The translations under genes and the position numbers were made by a program. Of a stretch of 64,000 nt of DNA, positions 1-9,094 are shown piece after piece. Within the stretch, counting starts at the first letter, position 1. Every line of letters begins with the position of its first letter. The DNA comes from Pseudomonas lactucae. Its GTDB lineage: Bacteria; Pseudomonadota; Gammaproteobacteria; Pseudomonadales; Pseudomonadaceae. A model generated the notes under the pieces. It did not search any database. It had not been told where the DNA came from and saw only the letters and a program-made list of their open reading frames with translations. The stretch is taken from NCBI RefSeq assembly GCF_016937615.1, contig NZ_JAFHKI010000016.1:62001-126000 (forward strand), written 5' to 3'.

Positions 1-71
1 AGCTGGATAGCCGCGGTCATACCGGAGAACCCTCCTCCGATCACCAGGACCTTGTTGACTGCTGCAATCAT
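1..71 (-). CDS. FAD-dependent oxidoreductase, N-terminus only (cut by window edge)
   Basis: Only the first 23 codons lie in the window. They read MIAAVNKVLVIGGGFSGMTA and continue off the left edge. The GGGFSG dinucleotide-binding turn in a beta-alpha-beta start is typical of FAD-dependent monooxygenases and oxidoreductases of the salicylate-hydroxylase type (family knowledge; substrate unknown). A GGAGAG ribosome-binding site sits 4 to 9 bases before the ATG. It is co-directional with the catabolic operon, but a 315-bp gap carrying its own 44-bp operator (223-266) separates it, so it probably has its own promoter. Confidence 0.7.
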   Translation of the reverse strand, partial: MIAAVNKVLVIGGGFSGMTAAIQ

Positions 72-386
72 CACGCTCTCCTAATTATTCTTATTCACTC
101 GGGCAGACATTGCATGGCGCACCGACGAGCTCTGCGGCCTGATCGCGTCAATACCGTAGAAACATGGAATGCCGACGGGAAATGCCGGATCAGCCACGAG
201 ACTATCGAATCGGCTATCAGCGCTGAAATCGCTTTGCACAATCCGAGGTATCGCTGGCGGCGATGGGTCTCGCAGGTAAGCCGGGGGCATTGCTCGGAGT
301 GCCTGCCTTTGCGGCAGAACAAATACAAAAGCCGATGAACGACGGCTCACACGAACCGCCGTCCACCGGCCTTTAACGACGGTTGT
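72..386. other. Intergenic region upstream of the flavoprotein gene
   Basis: No convincing gene is seen; the small reading frames here overlap on both strands and lack ribosome-binding sites. It holds the nod-box-like operator at 223-266 and, just after the aldehyde dehydrogenase stop codon, an imperfect hairpin (GACGGC at 341-346 with GCCGTC at 358-363) without a good T-run. Confidence 0.6.
223..266 (-). promoter_or_regulatory. NodD-box-like operator, copy 4
   Basis: Read towards the flavoprotein gene, this 44-bp segment has ATC-N9-GAT at positions 3-17 and ATT-N9-GAT at 25-39, ending in GCGATT. It aligns without gaps with the copies at 20601-20644, 22120-22163 and 23210-23253. It ends 152 bp before the start codon at 71, almost the same distance as the 22120 copy from its gene. 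It is the most diverged copy: the second ATC is ATT and the TTAG tail is degraded. Binding by the NodD-like regulator at 22292 is inferred. Confidence 0.6.
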
Positions 387-1856
387 TTACACGCTTTCCA
401 AGCCATCCCAGCAGAGGTATTTAACCTCTAGGAACTCGTCTATTCCCAGGTGAGATCCCTCTCGCCCAAGACCGCTCTGCTTCACGCCACCGAAAGGTGC
501 GACCTCATTTGAAATCAAGCCACAGTTGATGCCCACCATGCCCGACTCGATGCGCGCGGCGTTGCGCCAGATACGCGCCGCGTCACGGCTGAACAGATAC
601 GCGGCCAGGCCAAACTCGCTGTCGTTGGCCATGGCAATGGCTTGGTCATCCGTGTCGAAACGCACCAGCGGCATGACCGGGCCGAAGATCTCCTCACGAG
701 CAACCCGCATCCCATGGGTCACATCAGCCAACAAGGTGGGCTCGAAAAAACACCCGCCCAGCGCATGGGGCTTACCGCCAGACAGCAGTCGAGCGCCTTG
801 GGCCAGCGCATCATCAACCAGCGCCTGGGATTTTCGTACCGCCGCGTCATCGATCAACGGCCCGACTTGTACACCCGGCTCCAGGCCATTGCCCAGCTTC
901 AGGCGTGCCATGCGCTCGACGATGCGTTCGGCCAGTGCGTCATAAACCGCGGACTGCACCAGCACCCGATTCGCGCCGATACAGGACTGTCCACCATTGC
1001 GAAACTTGGCCAACATCACCCCGTCAGCCGCAGCATCCAGATCAGCATCATCGAAGACAATGAACGGGGCGTTGCCGCCCAACTCCATGGAGCATTTCTT
1101 GACCGTCTGCGCCGCTTGCGCCAGCAGCAGCCGGCCCACTTCCGTGGACCCCGTGAAGGTGAGCTTGCGCACCAGTGGGTTGGCCATAAGCTCACCGGCA
1201 ATGTCGCGGGTGTCGTTGCCAGTGATCACACTGAAAACGCCGGCGGGCACGCCAGCGCGCTGCGCCAGTTCGGCGAGTGCCAGCGCGGTCAGCGGTGTCT
1301 GGCTTGCCGGTTTCACCACCATCGTGCAACCGGCCGCGAGGGCCGGAGCGGCCTTGCGTGTAATCATCGCAGCGGGGAAATTCCAGGGCGTGATCGCCGC
1401 GCAGACGCCGATGGGTTCGCGCAGGACCACGATGCGCTGAGTGTCCTTTACGCCCGGAATCAGATCACCGCGCACCCGTGTGGCTTCCTCGCCAAACCAG
1501 CGCACAAAAGACGCCGCGTAATCGACTTCACCCCGCGCCTCCTCCAGTGGCTTGCCCTCCTCCAGGGTAATCAGCGTGGCAATGTCCTCGCGATGCTCAA
1601 CCATCAGCTCATACCAACGACGCAACACCTCGCCGCGGCGTTTGGCCGTCAGGCGACGCCATGGACCAAAGGCCTCATGCGCCGCGTCGATGGCGTGCCG
1701 GACTTCAGTTTCACGGCAGCGCGGCAACTCGGCCAGCACCGTTTGATCCACCGGATTACGCAGCGTGTACTGACCGTGCGGCGTCTCGGCCAGCCACTCA
1801 CCGGCGATATAGGCACCGTCACGCCACAGCGTAGGATCCTTAAGTAAATGCTTCAC
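387..1856 (-). CDS. NAD(P)-dependent aldehyde dehydrogenase, succinate-semialdehyde dehydrogenase-like
   Basis: 489 residues, full family length. Seen: the PWNFP motif near 158, KPASQTP near 182, the nucleotide-fold segment FTGSTEVG at 234-241, general base Glu258 in ELGG, nucleophile Cys292 in GGQSCIGANR, and EEIFGP near the C-terminus. The GTG start follows a GGGAGGG ribosome-binding site at normal spacing. The enzyme oxidises an aldehyde to the acid in the cytoplasm; the sequence is nearest the GabD/semialdehyde group. It follows the DapA-family lyase by 16 bp, so the two probably act in sequence, the lyase giving an aldehyde or keto-acid that this enzyme oxidises. A ketoglutarate-semialdehyde dehydrogenase or aromatic aldehyde dehydrogenase cannot be excluded. 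Confidence 0.85.
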   Translation of the reverse strand: MKHLLKDPTLWRDGAYIAGEWLAETPHGQYTLRNPVDQTVLAELPRCRETEVRHAIDAAHEAFGPWRRLTAKRRGEVLRRWYELMVEHREDIATLITLEEGKPLEEARGEVDYAASFVRWFGEEATRVRGDLIPGVKDTQRIVVLREPIGVCAAITPWNFPAAMITRKAAPALAAGCTMVVKPASQTPLTALALAELAQRAGVPAGVFSVITGNDTRDIAGELMANPLVRKLTFTGSTEVGRLLLAQAAQTVKKCSMELGGNAPFIVFDDADLDAAADGVMLAKFRNGGQSCIGANRVLVQSAVYDALAERIVERMARLKLGNGLEPGVQVGPLIDDAAVRKSQALVDDALAQGARLLSGGKPHALGGCFFEPTLLADVTHGMRVAREEIFGPVMPLVRFDTDDQAIAMANDSEFGLAAYLFSRDAARIWRNAARIESGMVGINCGLISNEVAPFGGVKQSGLGREGSHLGIDEFLEVKYLCWDGLESV

Positions 1857-1872
1857 TGTGCAACCCTCCCGA

Positions 1873-2889
1873 TCAGCACGGATAACGCCCGATCATGAAG
1901 GCGCTGTCAGGATCCGAAGTCACCGGCAACCCCGACGCGACCAACCCTTGACGCAGCGACTTCATGAAGCGATCCGGCACGCGCATCGCTGGGGCACGCA
2001 GTGGGCCGCCGTTAAAGCCGGCGAGCCAGTCCTGGTATTTCCACATCGTGCGATTGAGCACCCCAGTACCGCCAGCGTAGCTCTGCGCGGCGGCGCCGTT
2101 GGCGCTGCGTGCCGGGTTGACCTTCCAATACAACTCCATCGCCTCTTCGAAGCGCCCCGTGCGTGCCAGCTCGAATGCTTTCGGGTAGTAGTCGCTCATC
2201 CAGGCGGTGTTACTGGTGCCGGAAAACTGCAACTTCATCAGGCTCATCAAGGGGATTGCGTCGCCTTCGATCGGGCAACTGATCACCACCTGATCGCGGA
2301 AGTGGTGATACATCTCACAAATGCCCGCTGGAAGCGGAAACCCTTGCTCGGATTTGATGGCCGCGATATTCGGGCAATCGGCCAACAGCCGACGGACCAA
2401 CTCCAGCGACATACCCGCCGGATGCACGCGCTCGAAGCCCCAGAGCGGAATCGGGAAGAGCATGACCGCAAGGTCCGTCGCGTCGCAGAATGCCTTGGTG
2501 TAGTCGTAGATTTCCTGCTCGCTGGTCGGCCAGAACTGCGGTGGATAGGAGAGCAGGACGATATCCGCACCGGCATTCTCGGCGAGCTTCACCGCCTCGA
2601 TGTTCTCGGCAAGCGTGCCAAACGCCGCATGGAAGAATAGGAGCAGGTTTTTCCCCGACTCACGGGCCCAGGCGGTGAACTGTGCGTTCTCCTGGGGAGA
2701 GATCGCCAGCTCGCTGCACAGCAACGTGGCGCTGTAGCCCAGGCCGACCGTATGTTCAATGTCGTGGCGAATGCCACGTTCGTTGAGTCGCTTCAGGTCG
2801 GCACTGAAACTTGGGATGGTGACCGCCGAGCAGCCCACCAGGTTTTCCCGCGCCCAGGCACGGGCATCCGCTTTCTTGTATGTGGCCAT
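1873..2889 (-). CDS. DapA-family (dihydrodipicolinate synthase/N-acetylneuraminate lyase) aldolase or hydratase
   Basis: 338 residues, longer than true dihydrodipicolinate synthase (about 290). The ATG at 2889 was chosen because it has a GGAAAG ribosome-binding site; the open frame runs further upstream but overlaps the previous gene. The Schiff-base lysine is Lys179 in IAAIKSEQG. The place of the catalytic tyrosine (family LYNVP) reads LFPIP, so Phe145 replaces Tyr, and the usual GTTGE loop reads CSELAIS. The fold and lysine argue for a pyruvate-type class I aldolase or dehydratase, but these changes argue against lysine biosynthesis. Its neighbours (aldehyde dehydrogenase, cyclodeaminase-like gene) suggest a late step of the catabolic route. 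The exact reaction is unknown. Confidence 0.75.
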   Translation of the reverse strand: MATYKKADARAWARENLVGCSAVTIPSFSADLKRLNERGIRHDIEHTVGLGYSATLLCSELAISPQENAQFTAWARESGKNLLLFFHAAFGTLAENIEAVKLAENAGADIVLLSYPPQFWPTSEQEIYDYTKAFCDATDLAVMLFPIPLWGFERVHPAGMSLELVRRLLADCPNIAAIKSEQGFPLPAGICEMYHHFRDQVVISCPIEGDAIPLMSLMKLQFSGTSNTAWMSDYYPKAFELARTGRFEEAMELYWKVNPARSANGAAAQSYAGGTGVLNRTMWKYQDWLAGFNGGPLRAPAMRVPDRFMKSLRQGLVASGLPVTSDPDSAFMIGRYPC

Positions 2890-2917
2890 GATGACTTTCC
2901 TTCGAACAGTGGAGGGG

Positions 2918-3927
2918 TTATTTCGAGACAGGGACAATGCTGGCAGGCAGCTCGATGCCGAGGCCTTGTTGCCTGGCGCGCTCGTACAACGCTTGTGCGA
3001 TGACGACGTCCTGCAGCGCCGAGCCCACCGATTTGTAGAGAACGATGTCGCTTGCGTTCTGGCGCGGGGTGACACGACCCGCGACGAGATCCGACAGCGC
3101 GACCAATTTGTCGGCGACATAAACGCCGGCACTGATCGCCGCAATGGCATCGCCGGTATCGTGGAGCACCTCTTGCGGCATATCAGCGACGATGCAGACG
3201 GCTCGCTCCATCGTGACCGGGTCAACTTCCCGTTGCTCAGGCAAGGTGGAGCCCAACGACACGACCGTGGCACCCGGGCAAAGCCACGCGCCTTGCAACA
3301 CTGGCGACTCGTCACGGCTGCGGGCGGCACAGATCACCACATCACACTCCTGCACGGCCTCTTGCGCGCTGTTCACCGCTTGGATATCCAGTCCAGGCCT
3401 GAAGCTTTCGGCAAAGCGCTCGCGGCTCGCGGGCGTTGGGCTGAACACCCGGACACGGGCGACATCGCGCACGGCCTTGAGGCAGTCAAGTGCACCACGC
3501 GCCTCGAATCCGGCACCAATCACGCCCACCCGCAGCGCTCGTTGAGGCGCCAGTAGATCGACCGCCAGCGCAGCGGTTGCAGCGGTGCGCAACCCCGTCA
3601 CCCGATTGCATCGATCAGGGCACTGAGCGCCATGGTTTGCTGATCGAACAATGCGATCAGGTAGCTGGCGCAGCGCGCCCGCATGGAGGCCGCGATCAGC
3701 TTGCAGCCCATATGGCCGCCGGAGGGGGAAACAGCGGTCAGACTGCGCAGCCAGATGCCATCGCCCCGGGCCATGGAGCGAGGCGGCACCGTGGCATCCG
3801 ATGCAGGGCGTGCATACGCCTCGGCGAGCGCGGCGACGGCGGTGCTCCAGTCGGCGAGCGAGGCCACATCGGCGTCACTGAGAAAAAGCGTCGGGGCAAT
3901 GACTTGGAGTTCTTGGGCGTGATGCAT
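2918..3927 (-). pseudogene. Ornithine cyclodeaminase/mu-crystallin family protein, interrupted by a frameshift
   Basis: Two overlapping frames together make one full-length family member. The upstream part runs from ATG 3927 (MHHAQELQVI, with GAGG upstream) to a stop near 3600. The downstream part begins at the TGLRTAA motif and contains the Rossmann turn GVIGAGFEARGA. Adding one A to the AA run near 3606 (GATGCAATCGGG) restores IDANRVTGLRTAA, the usual family sequence. The family covers NAD-dependent cyclodeaminases, alanine dehydrogenases and imine reductases. As read, translation stops mid-protein; a GTG overlaps the TGA (GTGA), so re-initiation as two polypeptides is formally possible. 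A sequencing deletion or a real mutation is more likely. Confidence 0.8.
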
Positions 3928-4026
3928 GGCGCAAACCTCGCAATCGGGGATCAGTCGTTGGTTGACTGACACCCTACGAGGCGCGCCCCCCACCGAATAC
4001 TGCTGGGGATGCAAAGCAGCTATCGC

Positions 4027-4976
4027 TTAAATCGATGGCATGGACAGATTGCAAATCAGCCGTCGCACTTCACGGGAAGCACGGGTCAAGGGGCGCCGGG
4101 GCGACTCGACCAGCACGACAAAGCGTTCCAACACGGGCTCGATAATGCGCGATGAAATCAGTCGTTGATCCAGCGAGCCGGGCAGCACAGAGGCAATCGC
4201 ATAGCCTCCGCCTGCCGCGACGACTTCGTACTGGAGCTGGACCGAGTCGGCTTCCACGGCCACGCACAGCTCCACGCCTTGCTCGGCGGCCAAATGATCG
4301 AGCCTGGCCCTCAGCAGATGCGGCCGCCCAGGCACGACCAATGGCAGCCCCGATAGATTTTCCAGCGCAATATCTCGATTGCCGAACAGCGGATCGGCGG
4401 CGGGTCCTACCAGGTGCAGCGGTAGCCTGGCCAACAGATGGGCTTGGCCGATGCTCGCCTCGCTCTCGCGCAGCACCAGCGCCATATCCAGACGACCATC
4501 GTGCAACTGTTCTTCGAGTTGAGCGCTCGCGCCCTCAATCAGGTGCAATCTCACCCCGGGCATCTGCACGCGCACCGCAGAAAAAAGCGTTCCCGCAAAC
4601 CGGCGTACGGCGGAAGGCAACATGCCCACGACCACCTCCCCCACCGGCTTTCCTCGCAGGTTGCGAATGTCGTCGACAAGGCTTTCAGCGTTCGCCAGGA
4701 GATCCGATATACAGGGCAGCAACTGCTCGCCAAATTCGGTCAGAACCACCCCACGTCCGTTGCGATAGAACAGGCGTTCGCCACATTGCGATTCGAGCAG
4801 GGCAATATTGCGACTCACCATGGACTGCGGCATGTCCAGCAGTACGGCCGCTTTGCTGAGACTGCAGCCGCCACGACCCGGACGAACAAAGTCCAGCGGG
4901 GATCGATGATGGTGAGCGCCGTGGCAGTAGGCTGCGTGGCCATGTCCGGCACCGGGTAGCTCTGGTTCTCCGTCAT
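4027..4976 (-). pseudogene. LysR-family transcriptional regulator, frameshifted inside the DNA-binding domain
   Basis: The gene starts at ATG 4976, overlapping the GntR stop codon as ATGA. The first frame reads through to TLFVRVVAA. One missing G in GGCTGCAGTC near 4865 then shifts the frame. With it restored the protein continues GSLSKAAVLLDMPQSMVSRN, a normal LysR winged helix-turn-helix. The remaining 268-residue frame, from the internal ATG 4833, holds the whole substrate-binding domain but only half the DNA-binding domain, so as read it could not work as a normal regulator. It lies inside the catabolic operon next to a GntR gene, so a local regulatory role is likely if the gene is intact. 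Confidence 0.75.
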
Positions 4977-5698
4977 GTCATCAACTCTTGGCGGGCCTGG
5001 TGCAAGTATTCGCGACTGTCCTGGAGATGCAGGCGCATCGCAGCACGCGCGCATTCAGCGTCCTGATGAAAGATCGCCTGGTAAATCTGCTCGTGCTCGC
5101 TTTGCATGCGCTGTTCGTAATGCAAAGGCTCATCGTGAAACAGACGCGCAGAATCCAGTCGGCTGCGGGGGATGATGACCTCGCCCAGGTTGAGCAGTGT
5201 GCTGGCGATGTAGGGGTTGCCGGTCGCCTGGGCAATGCCCAAATGGAATTGAAAATCCAACGCCGCCCGATCATTGACGCTGACATCCGGCTGCCCGAGC
5301 TGATCGAGAAGTGCCCGCAACCCCGTCAACTGATCCGTGTTGCGTCGCTGGGCCGCGAGCCCGGCGGCTTCTACCTCAAGACCGATCCGAAACTCCATGA
5401 TCGCCAGCGAATCGGTGATGAGACCGATCGTCGCCGGGTCGATGAATGCCCCCAACGACAGGGCGCTACCGCGTACAAAGGTCCCGATACCGTGGCGTGT
5501 CTCAACCATTCCGGCAGCCTGTAGACGCGACATGGCTTCGCGCACCACGGTCCTGCTGACACCATGCTCCAGCATGAGAGCCGACTCGGTGGGCAACTGT
5601 TCGCCGCCACGCAGCCGTCCCTCGACAATGTGCTCCGACAGCAGCGCCTCAAGCCCCTGGGACAGACTACCGCGCTTTTTTCCACCGGCCACTGGCAC
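4973..5698 (-). CDS. GntR-family (FadR/VanR-type) transcriptional regulator
   Basis: 241 residues from the GTG at 5698, which has GGAG five bases upstream; a GTG at 5704 overlapping the previous stop is the alternative. The N-terminal winged helix shows the GntR pattern with GGEQLPTESALMLEHGVSRT and a VREAMSRLQAAGMVETRHGIGTF stretch, followed by an all-helical FCD ligand domain (residues about 90-225) with the usual metal-site histidines. FadR-subgroup GntR proteins often repress catabolic operons and release DNA on binding an organic-acid intermediate; VanR, repressor of the VanA/VanB demethylase genes, is one. Here it is translated with the enzymes of the cluster, which fits a local regulator. 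Confidence 0.85.
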   Translation of the reverse strand: MPVAGGKKRGSLSQGLEALLSEHIVEGRLRGGEQLPTESALMLEHGVSRTVVREAMSRLQAAGMVETRHGIGTFVRGSALSLGAFIDPATIGLITDSLAIMEFRIGLEVEAAGLAAQRRNTDQLTGLRALLDQLGQPDVSVNDRAALDFQFHLGIAQATGNPYIASTLLNLGEVIIPRSRLDSARLFHDEPLHYEQRMQSEHEQIYQAIFHQDAECARAAMRLHLQDSREYLHQARQELMT

Positions 5699-5700
5699 GT

Positions 5701-6486
5701 TCACTCCTCGAAAATCGCTACGGCGCGGACGAAACCGGCCGAAGCGTGCCTGATCTTGTAGGGGAAGCAGGACACCTGGAAACCATAGGCCGGCAGGCAT
5801 TCCAGGTTGGCCAGTTTCTCCATCTGGCCGTAACCGATGTCGCGTCCGGCCTTATGCCCTTCCCAGATGATCGAAGCGTCGCCCGTGGCGGCGAAGCGTT
5901 CGCGGGTGTACTTGAACGGCGCGTCCCAGCTCCAGGCATCGGTGCCGACTACGCGCACGCCGCGCTCCAACAAGTACAACGTGGCCTCGCGGCCGATGCC
6001 GACCCCGGCGTCCAGATACCCTGGCTGGCCGAACAGCGCGCCGGCACGGGTGTTAACCAGGACAATGTCCAGCGGCCGTAGAACATGGCCAATACGCTCT
6101 AGCTCAGCTTGCATTTCGGCAGCGTTAACCACATGGCCATCCGGTAAATGACGAAAGTCCAGCTTCACGCCGGGTTGCAGGCACCAGTCCAACGGCAACT
6201 CGTCGATGCCAAACGCCGGCTTGCCACCATCCGTGGTCGAAGCGTAGTGCCAAGGGGCGTCCATGTGCGTGCCGCTGTGCGTGGTGATCTGCAGGCGCTC
6301 AGCAGCCCAGGATTCGTCGCCAGGCAGTTGCGCCTTGGACAGGCCGGGAAACATCGCGGCCATCTCCGGCCAGCCTTGCTGATGGTCCATGTAGTCGATT
6401 TTAGGCAGCAACGGCGGTGGATCGGTGTAGGGGTTGTTGTCCAGGGTCACGGACAGGTCCACCAGGCGGCGTTTAGTTGATTGCAT
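5701..6486 (-). CDS. Cyclase-family metal-dependent hydrolase (kynurenine formamidase-like fold)
   Basis: 261 residues. The metal-binding signature HSGTHMDAPWH covers residues 70-80 (His70, His74, Asp76, His80), diagnostic of the cyclase family (PF04199). Known members hydrolyse N-formylkynurenine, isatin or other amides and lactones. It overlaps the upstream epimerase-like gene by 14 bp and abuts the GntR gene. In a ring-cleavage pathway it could open a lactone or amide. The substrate cannot be read from the sequence. Confidence 0.8.
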   Translation of the reverse strand: MQSTKRRLVDLSVTLDNNPYTDPPPLLPKIDYMDHQQGWPEMAAMFPGLSKAQLPGDESWAAERLQITTHSGTHMDAPWHYASTTDGGKPAFGIDELPLDWCLQPGVKLDFRHLPDGHVVNAAEMQAELERIGHVLRPLDIVLVNTRAGALFGQPGYLDAGVGIGREATLYLLERGVRVVGTDAWSWDAPFKYTRERFAATGDASIIWEGHKAGRDIGYGQMEKLANLECLPAYGFQVSCFPYKIRHASAGFVRAVAIFEE

Positions 6487-7480
6487 GTTCGCTCACTCCA
6501 AGTCCCACCCGCCCACGCGCACGACGCGTCGGGGTAGCGGCATTCAAACTGTTACGTATCAAGGCAGCTGCCGAGCCGTCATGGCGAAAGCCAAGGGCAC
6601 GGGCCAGAGGGGTTTTCATTGCGGGAAAGCTGCCGAATAACGCTTGCAGCCCCGCGTCCGGTGCGAAGCTGATCAGCGCGCGGCGTTCCTGGCCGTAGGC
6701 AGCGGCCAGGGCATCGATGACCTGGGCAATGGACAGGCGCAACAGCGGCAGTTGCCAGACGCGTGACGCGCCGAGCTGGGCAGACGGCAGTTCGGCGGCC
6801 CGTAGCAGGTTATCCACGCAACACCGCACCGACATCCACCATGCCTGCGCCTGCGGCGACACCGGGCAGCAATAGGGCTGGCCTTCGGCGAAGGCGTGCA
6901 GCACGTCGCTCATAAACGCCGAGCGCAGCCCATTGGGTTCACGTGGACGGGCAACGATGCCGGGCAGACGCACGGCGCGACCGTCCACCTCGCCTCGTCG
7001 GGCAAGGTCATTGATCGCCATTTCCACCATCGCCTTGTGCGCACCGTAACTCAACTGCGGGCTCGGCACCGCACGCTCGTCGATGCGGGCCGGCACGTCG
7101 CCGCCGTACACCGCCACGCTGCTGGCATACACCAGCACCGGCTGTCCCGGCTGCTCGCGCAGCTGGTCGAGCAACTCAAGGCTTGCCAGCAGGTTGACCT
7201 GATAGCCCAGTGAATAATGCTGCTCGGCCGCGCCCCCCGGAATACTGACCAAGTGAAAGACCACATCGATGCCATCGGCCAACGCGCGGCGCAATAACGC
7301 GGCGTCGGTGACACTGCCGCAATGCCGGCGCAGGCGCTTGTCCTCGGCAAACCCCACCAACTCTTTATCCAGCAGGATCAACGCGCTGATCGAGCGGCCT
7401 TGTAACGCATTGGTTTCGAGCAACCGTTTCACCAGCGTCCGGCCAACAAAACCATTGGCCCCGGTAATCATCACGCGCAT
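6473..7480 (-). CDS. NAD-dependent epimerase/dehydratase family protein (extended SDR, DenD-like)
   Basis: 335 residues from ATG 7480, starting MRVMITGANGFVGRTL with the extended-SDR GxxGxxG nucleotide turn at residues 7-13. The catalytic Tyr-x3-Lys is seen in LSYGAHKAMVE. The length and sequence resemble the D-erythronate dehydrogenase-like group of sugar-acid SDRs. It overlaps the FAH-family gene upstream by 10 bp and the cyclase gene downstream by 14 bp, so translation is probably coupled. Likely job: NAD-linked oxidation of a hydroxylated intermediate. True epimerase activity is possible but less fitting here. Confidence 0.75.
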   Translation of the reverse strand: MRVMITGANGFVGRTLVKRLLETNALQGRSISALILLDKELVGFAEDKRLRRHCGSVTDAALLRRALADGIDVVFHLVSIPGGAAEQHYSLGYQVNLLASLELLDQLREQPGQPVLVYASSVAVYGGDVPARIDERAVPSPQLSYGAHKAMVEMAINDLARRGEVDGRAVRLPGIVARPREPNGLRSAFMSDVLHAFAEGQPYCCPVSPQAQAWWMSVRCCVDNLLRAAELPSAQLGASRVWQLPLLRLSIAQVIDALAAAYGQERRALISFAPDAGLQALFGSFPAMKTPLARALGFRHDGSAAALIRNSLNAATPTRRARGRVGLGVSEHAIN

Positions 7481-8463
7481 GGGAGGCCTCCGCGCACGAT
7501 GCACTGGTCTATCGCCCCGAACACCGACTGACCTTGCAGATCGAGGACCTCCATGCGCACGCGGTCGCCAAAGCGCATGAAGGACGTCCGTGGTACGCCG
7601 TGCTCGATCATCTCAACGGCACGACGTTCGGCGATGCAGGCAGCGCCCACAGTGGGGTCAGCATTGGAAACCGTGCCGGAACCGATCAGGCAACCCGCCC
7701 TGAGGCGCCGGGTCAGCGCCGCGTGAGCAATCAACTGATGAAAGCCGAAATGCATGGCACCGCCCTGGGCATGACCGAACCACTGACCGTTCCATTCAAC
7801 CTTCAACGGCAAGTGCACGCGCCCGTCGCGCCAGGCCTCGCCCAACTCGTCGGGGGTGACCGCCACCGGGGCAAAACTGGACGCGGACTTGGCCTGGATA
7901 AAACCGAAGCCGGTCTTCATTTCTCGGGGGGCGAGCGCACGCAGGCTGACGTCGTTGACTTGCACAATGAGCCGAATATGCTCGACGGCGTCTTGCGCCG
8001 AGCAGCCCATGGGAACCTCATCGACCAACACCGCAAACTCGCCTTCGAAATCGATACCGTGGTTTTCGCTGGGCAGCTCGATGTCGTCGTGGGCGCCTAG
8101 AAAGTCGTCGCCACAGCCCTGATACATCAGCGGCGTATGTTCAACACCTTCGATCGGATCCAGCCCAAAAGCCTTCTGCATGCGCTTGCCATGACTGAGG
8201 AAAGACGAGGCGTCCAGCCACTGCCAGGCACGTGGCAGAGGCGCGGCGGCTTGCTGAGGATCGAAGGCGAAGGCACCGGCCAGCGTGCCTTCGTTCAAGG
8301 CGTCATACCGCGCGCGTAAAACGCTTTCGACATGCGCCCAGCGCTCAACGGCCTCCTGCAGCGTCGCGGCAATATCGCCGGCATCCACCGCCCAGGCCAG
8401 GTCGCGCGACACCACCACCAGGCGACCGTCGCGATTTAGGTTCTTGAGGGTGCTGAGCTTCAT
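7471..8463 (-). CDS. Fumarylacetoacetate hydrolase (FAH) family protein
   Basis: 330 residues. The metal-binding glutamates are Glu140 and Glu142 in IDFEGEFAVLVDE, with a following aspartate in VQVNDVSLR; the C-terminal half has the FAH beta-roll with LIGSGTVSNAD. FAH-family enzymes cleave C-C bonds of acylpyruvates or hydrate or decarboxylate ring-cleavage products. The start codon overlaps the cupin stop (ATGA) and has GGAG upstream. In a locus with an extradiol-type dioxygenase and Rieske oxygenases it is a good candidate for processing the ring-opened product. Confidence 0.85.
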   Translation of the reverse strand: MKLSTLKNLNRDGRLVVVSRDLAWAVDAGDIAATLQEAVERWAHVESVLRARYDALNEGTLAGAFAFDPQQAAAPLPRAWQWLDASSFLSHGKRMQKAFGLDPIEGVEHTPLMYQGCGDDFLGAHDDIELPSENHGIDFEGEFAVLVDEVPMGCSAQDAVEHIRLIVQVNDVSLRALAPREMKTGFGFIQAKSASSFAPVAVTPDELGEAWRDGRVHLPLKVEWNGQWFGHAQGGAMHFGFHQLIAHAALTRRLRAGCLIGSGTVSNADPTVGAACIAERRAVEMIEHGVPRTSFMRFGDRVRMEVLDLQGQSVFGAIDQCIVRGGLPCA

Positions 8464-9031
8464 GGGTGTTCTCCTTGCAGTTCAGGAGCAAAGCGGCCAT
8501 CGAGCAGCACAAAGAGCATGCGGGCCATCTGCTCGGTGCGATTGCTCCAGGCGTGGTTGGTGCCGCGCTGCACCACGATGTCGCCGCGTTTGAGATGCAC
8601 CTCCTCGCCATCGAGCACCAGCCAGACCTCACCCTCGGTGACCACGCCGTAATCCAGCGTTTGGGTGCGATGCATCAGCTTGTGCCTGGAATCCGCCTGC
8701 CCCGTGCCGGCATGGGCCTGGCCAATTTCGGCGAAGGCCGCCGCGGCCTCCTCGGCGCTGACCTGGTTCTGCACACTGTCCGGGGGAATATCCACCACGC
8801 GGATGACACTGCCCAATGGCGCGGGGCTCAGTTGAAGCGGCTGGTGGGTGGGGTCGTCGCCGTTATCCAGCGCGGCCGGCTGGCGCCGCTGTTCCAGATC
8901 TCATGGAAGACCGTGCCGGGCACGGCCTTGAGCGGGAAACTGTTCGGCGTTGGCCCGCTGAGCGCGACCACCGCCTGGCCCTGGGCATCGTGCCCGGTTA
9001 CCACGCGTTTGAAACCAGGAAGCTGTTGCAT
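8460..9031 (-). pseudogene. Cupin-domain protein, interrupted by a frameshift
   Basis: The start at 9031 (MQQLPGFKRVVTGHD) has GAGGA eight bases upstream. The first frame covers about 60 residues through VPGTVFHEIWNSGAS, then breaks. Restoring one base near 8873 (CCGCG to CCGGCG on the coding strand) continues as RPALDNGDDPTHQPLQLSP and joins the second frame, which carries the cupin barrel (VTEGEVWLVLDGEEVHLKRGD). The restored protein is about 190 residues. Cupins of this type next to Rieske oxygenases may be metal dioxygenases, isomerases or binding proteins; the role is unknown. As read it would be truncated. Confidence 0.7.
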
Positions 9032-9094
9032 ATTCGAGTCCTCAATCTGTTGGCGAAACGCGCCAGCGGGTAACGATGAATTCATGAAAAAACC

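Noticed and set aside
642-1847. 401-codon plus-strand open frame
   Set aside because: Lies wholly antisense to the aldehyde dehydrogenase, which has all family motifs; composition is rich in Arg/His/Gln as expected of an antisense frame.
1873-2889. Assignment as NahE-type hydratase-aldolase or as glucarate-pathway dehydratase
   Set aside because: Length and neighbours would allow either, but the sequence around the active site does not match what I know of either group, so no specific function is claimed.
2918-3927. The cyclodeaminase-like gene as a natural two-subunit or programmed-frameshift gene
   Set aside because: A GTGA overlap exists, but the break falls inside a conserved motif, there is no slippery heptamer, and one added A restores the exact family sequence.
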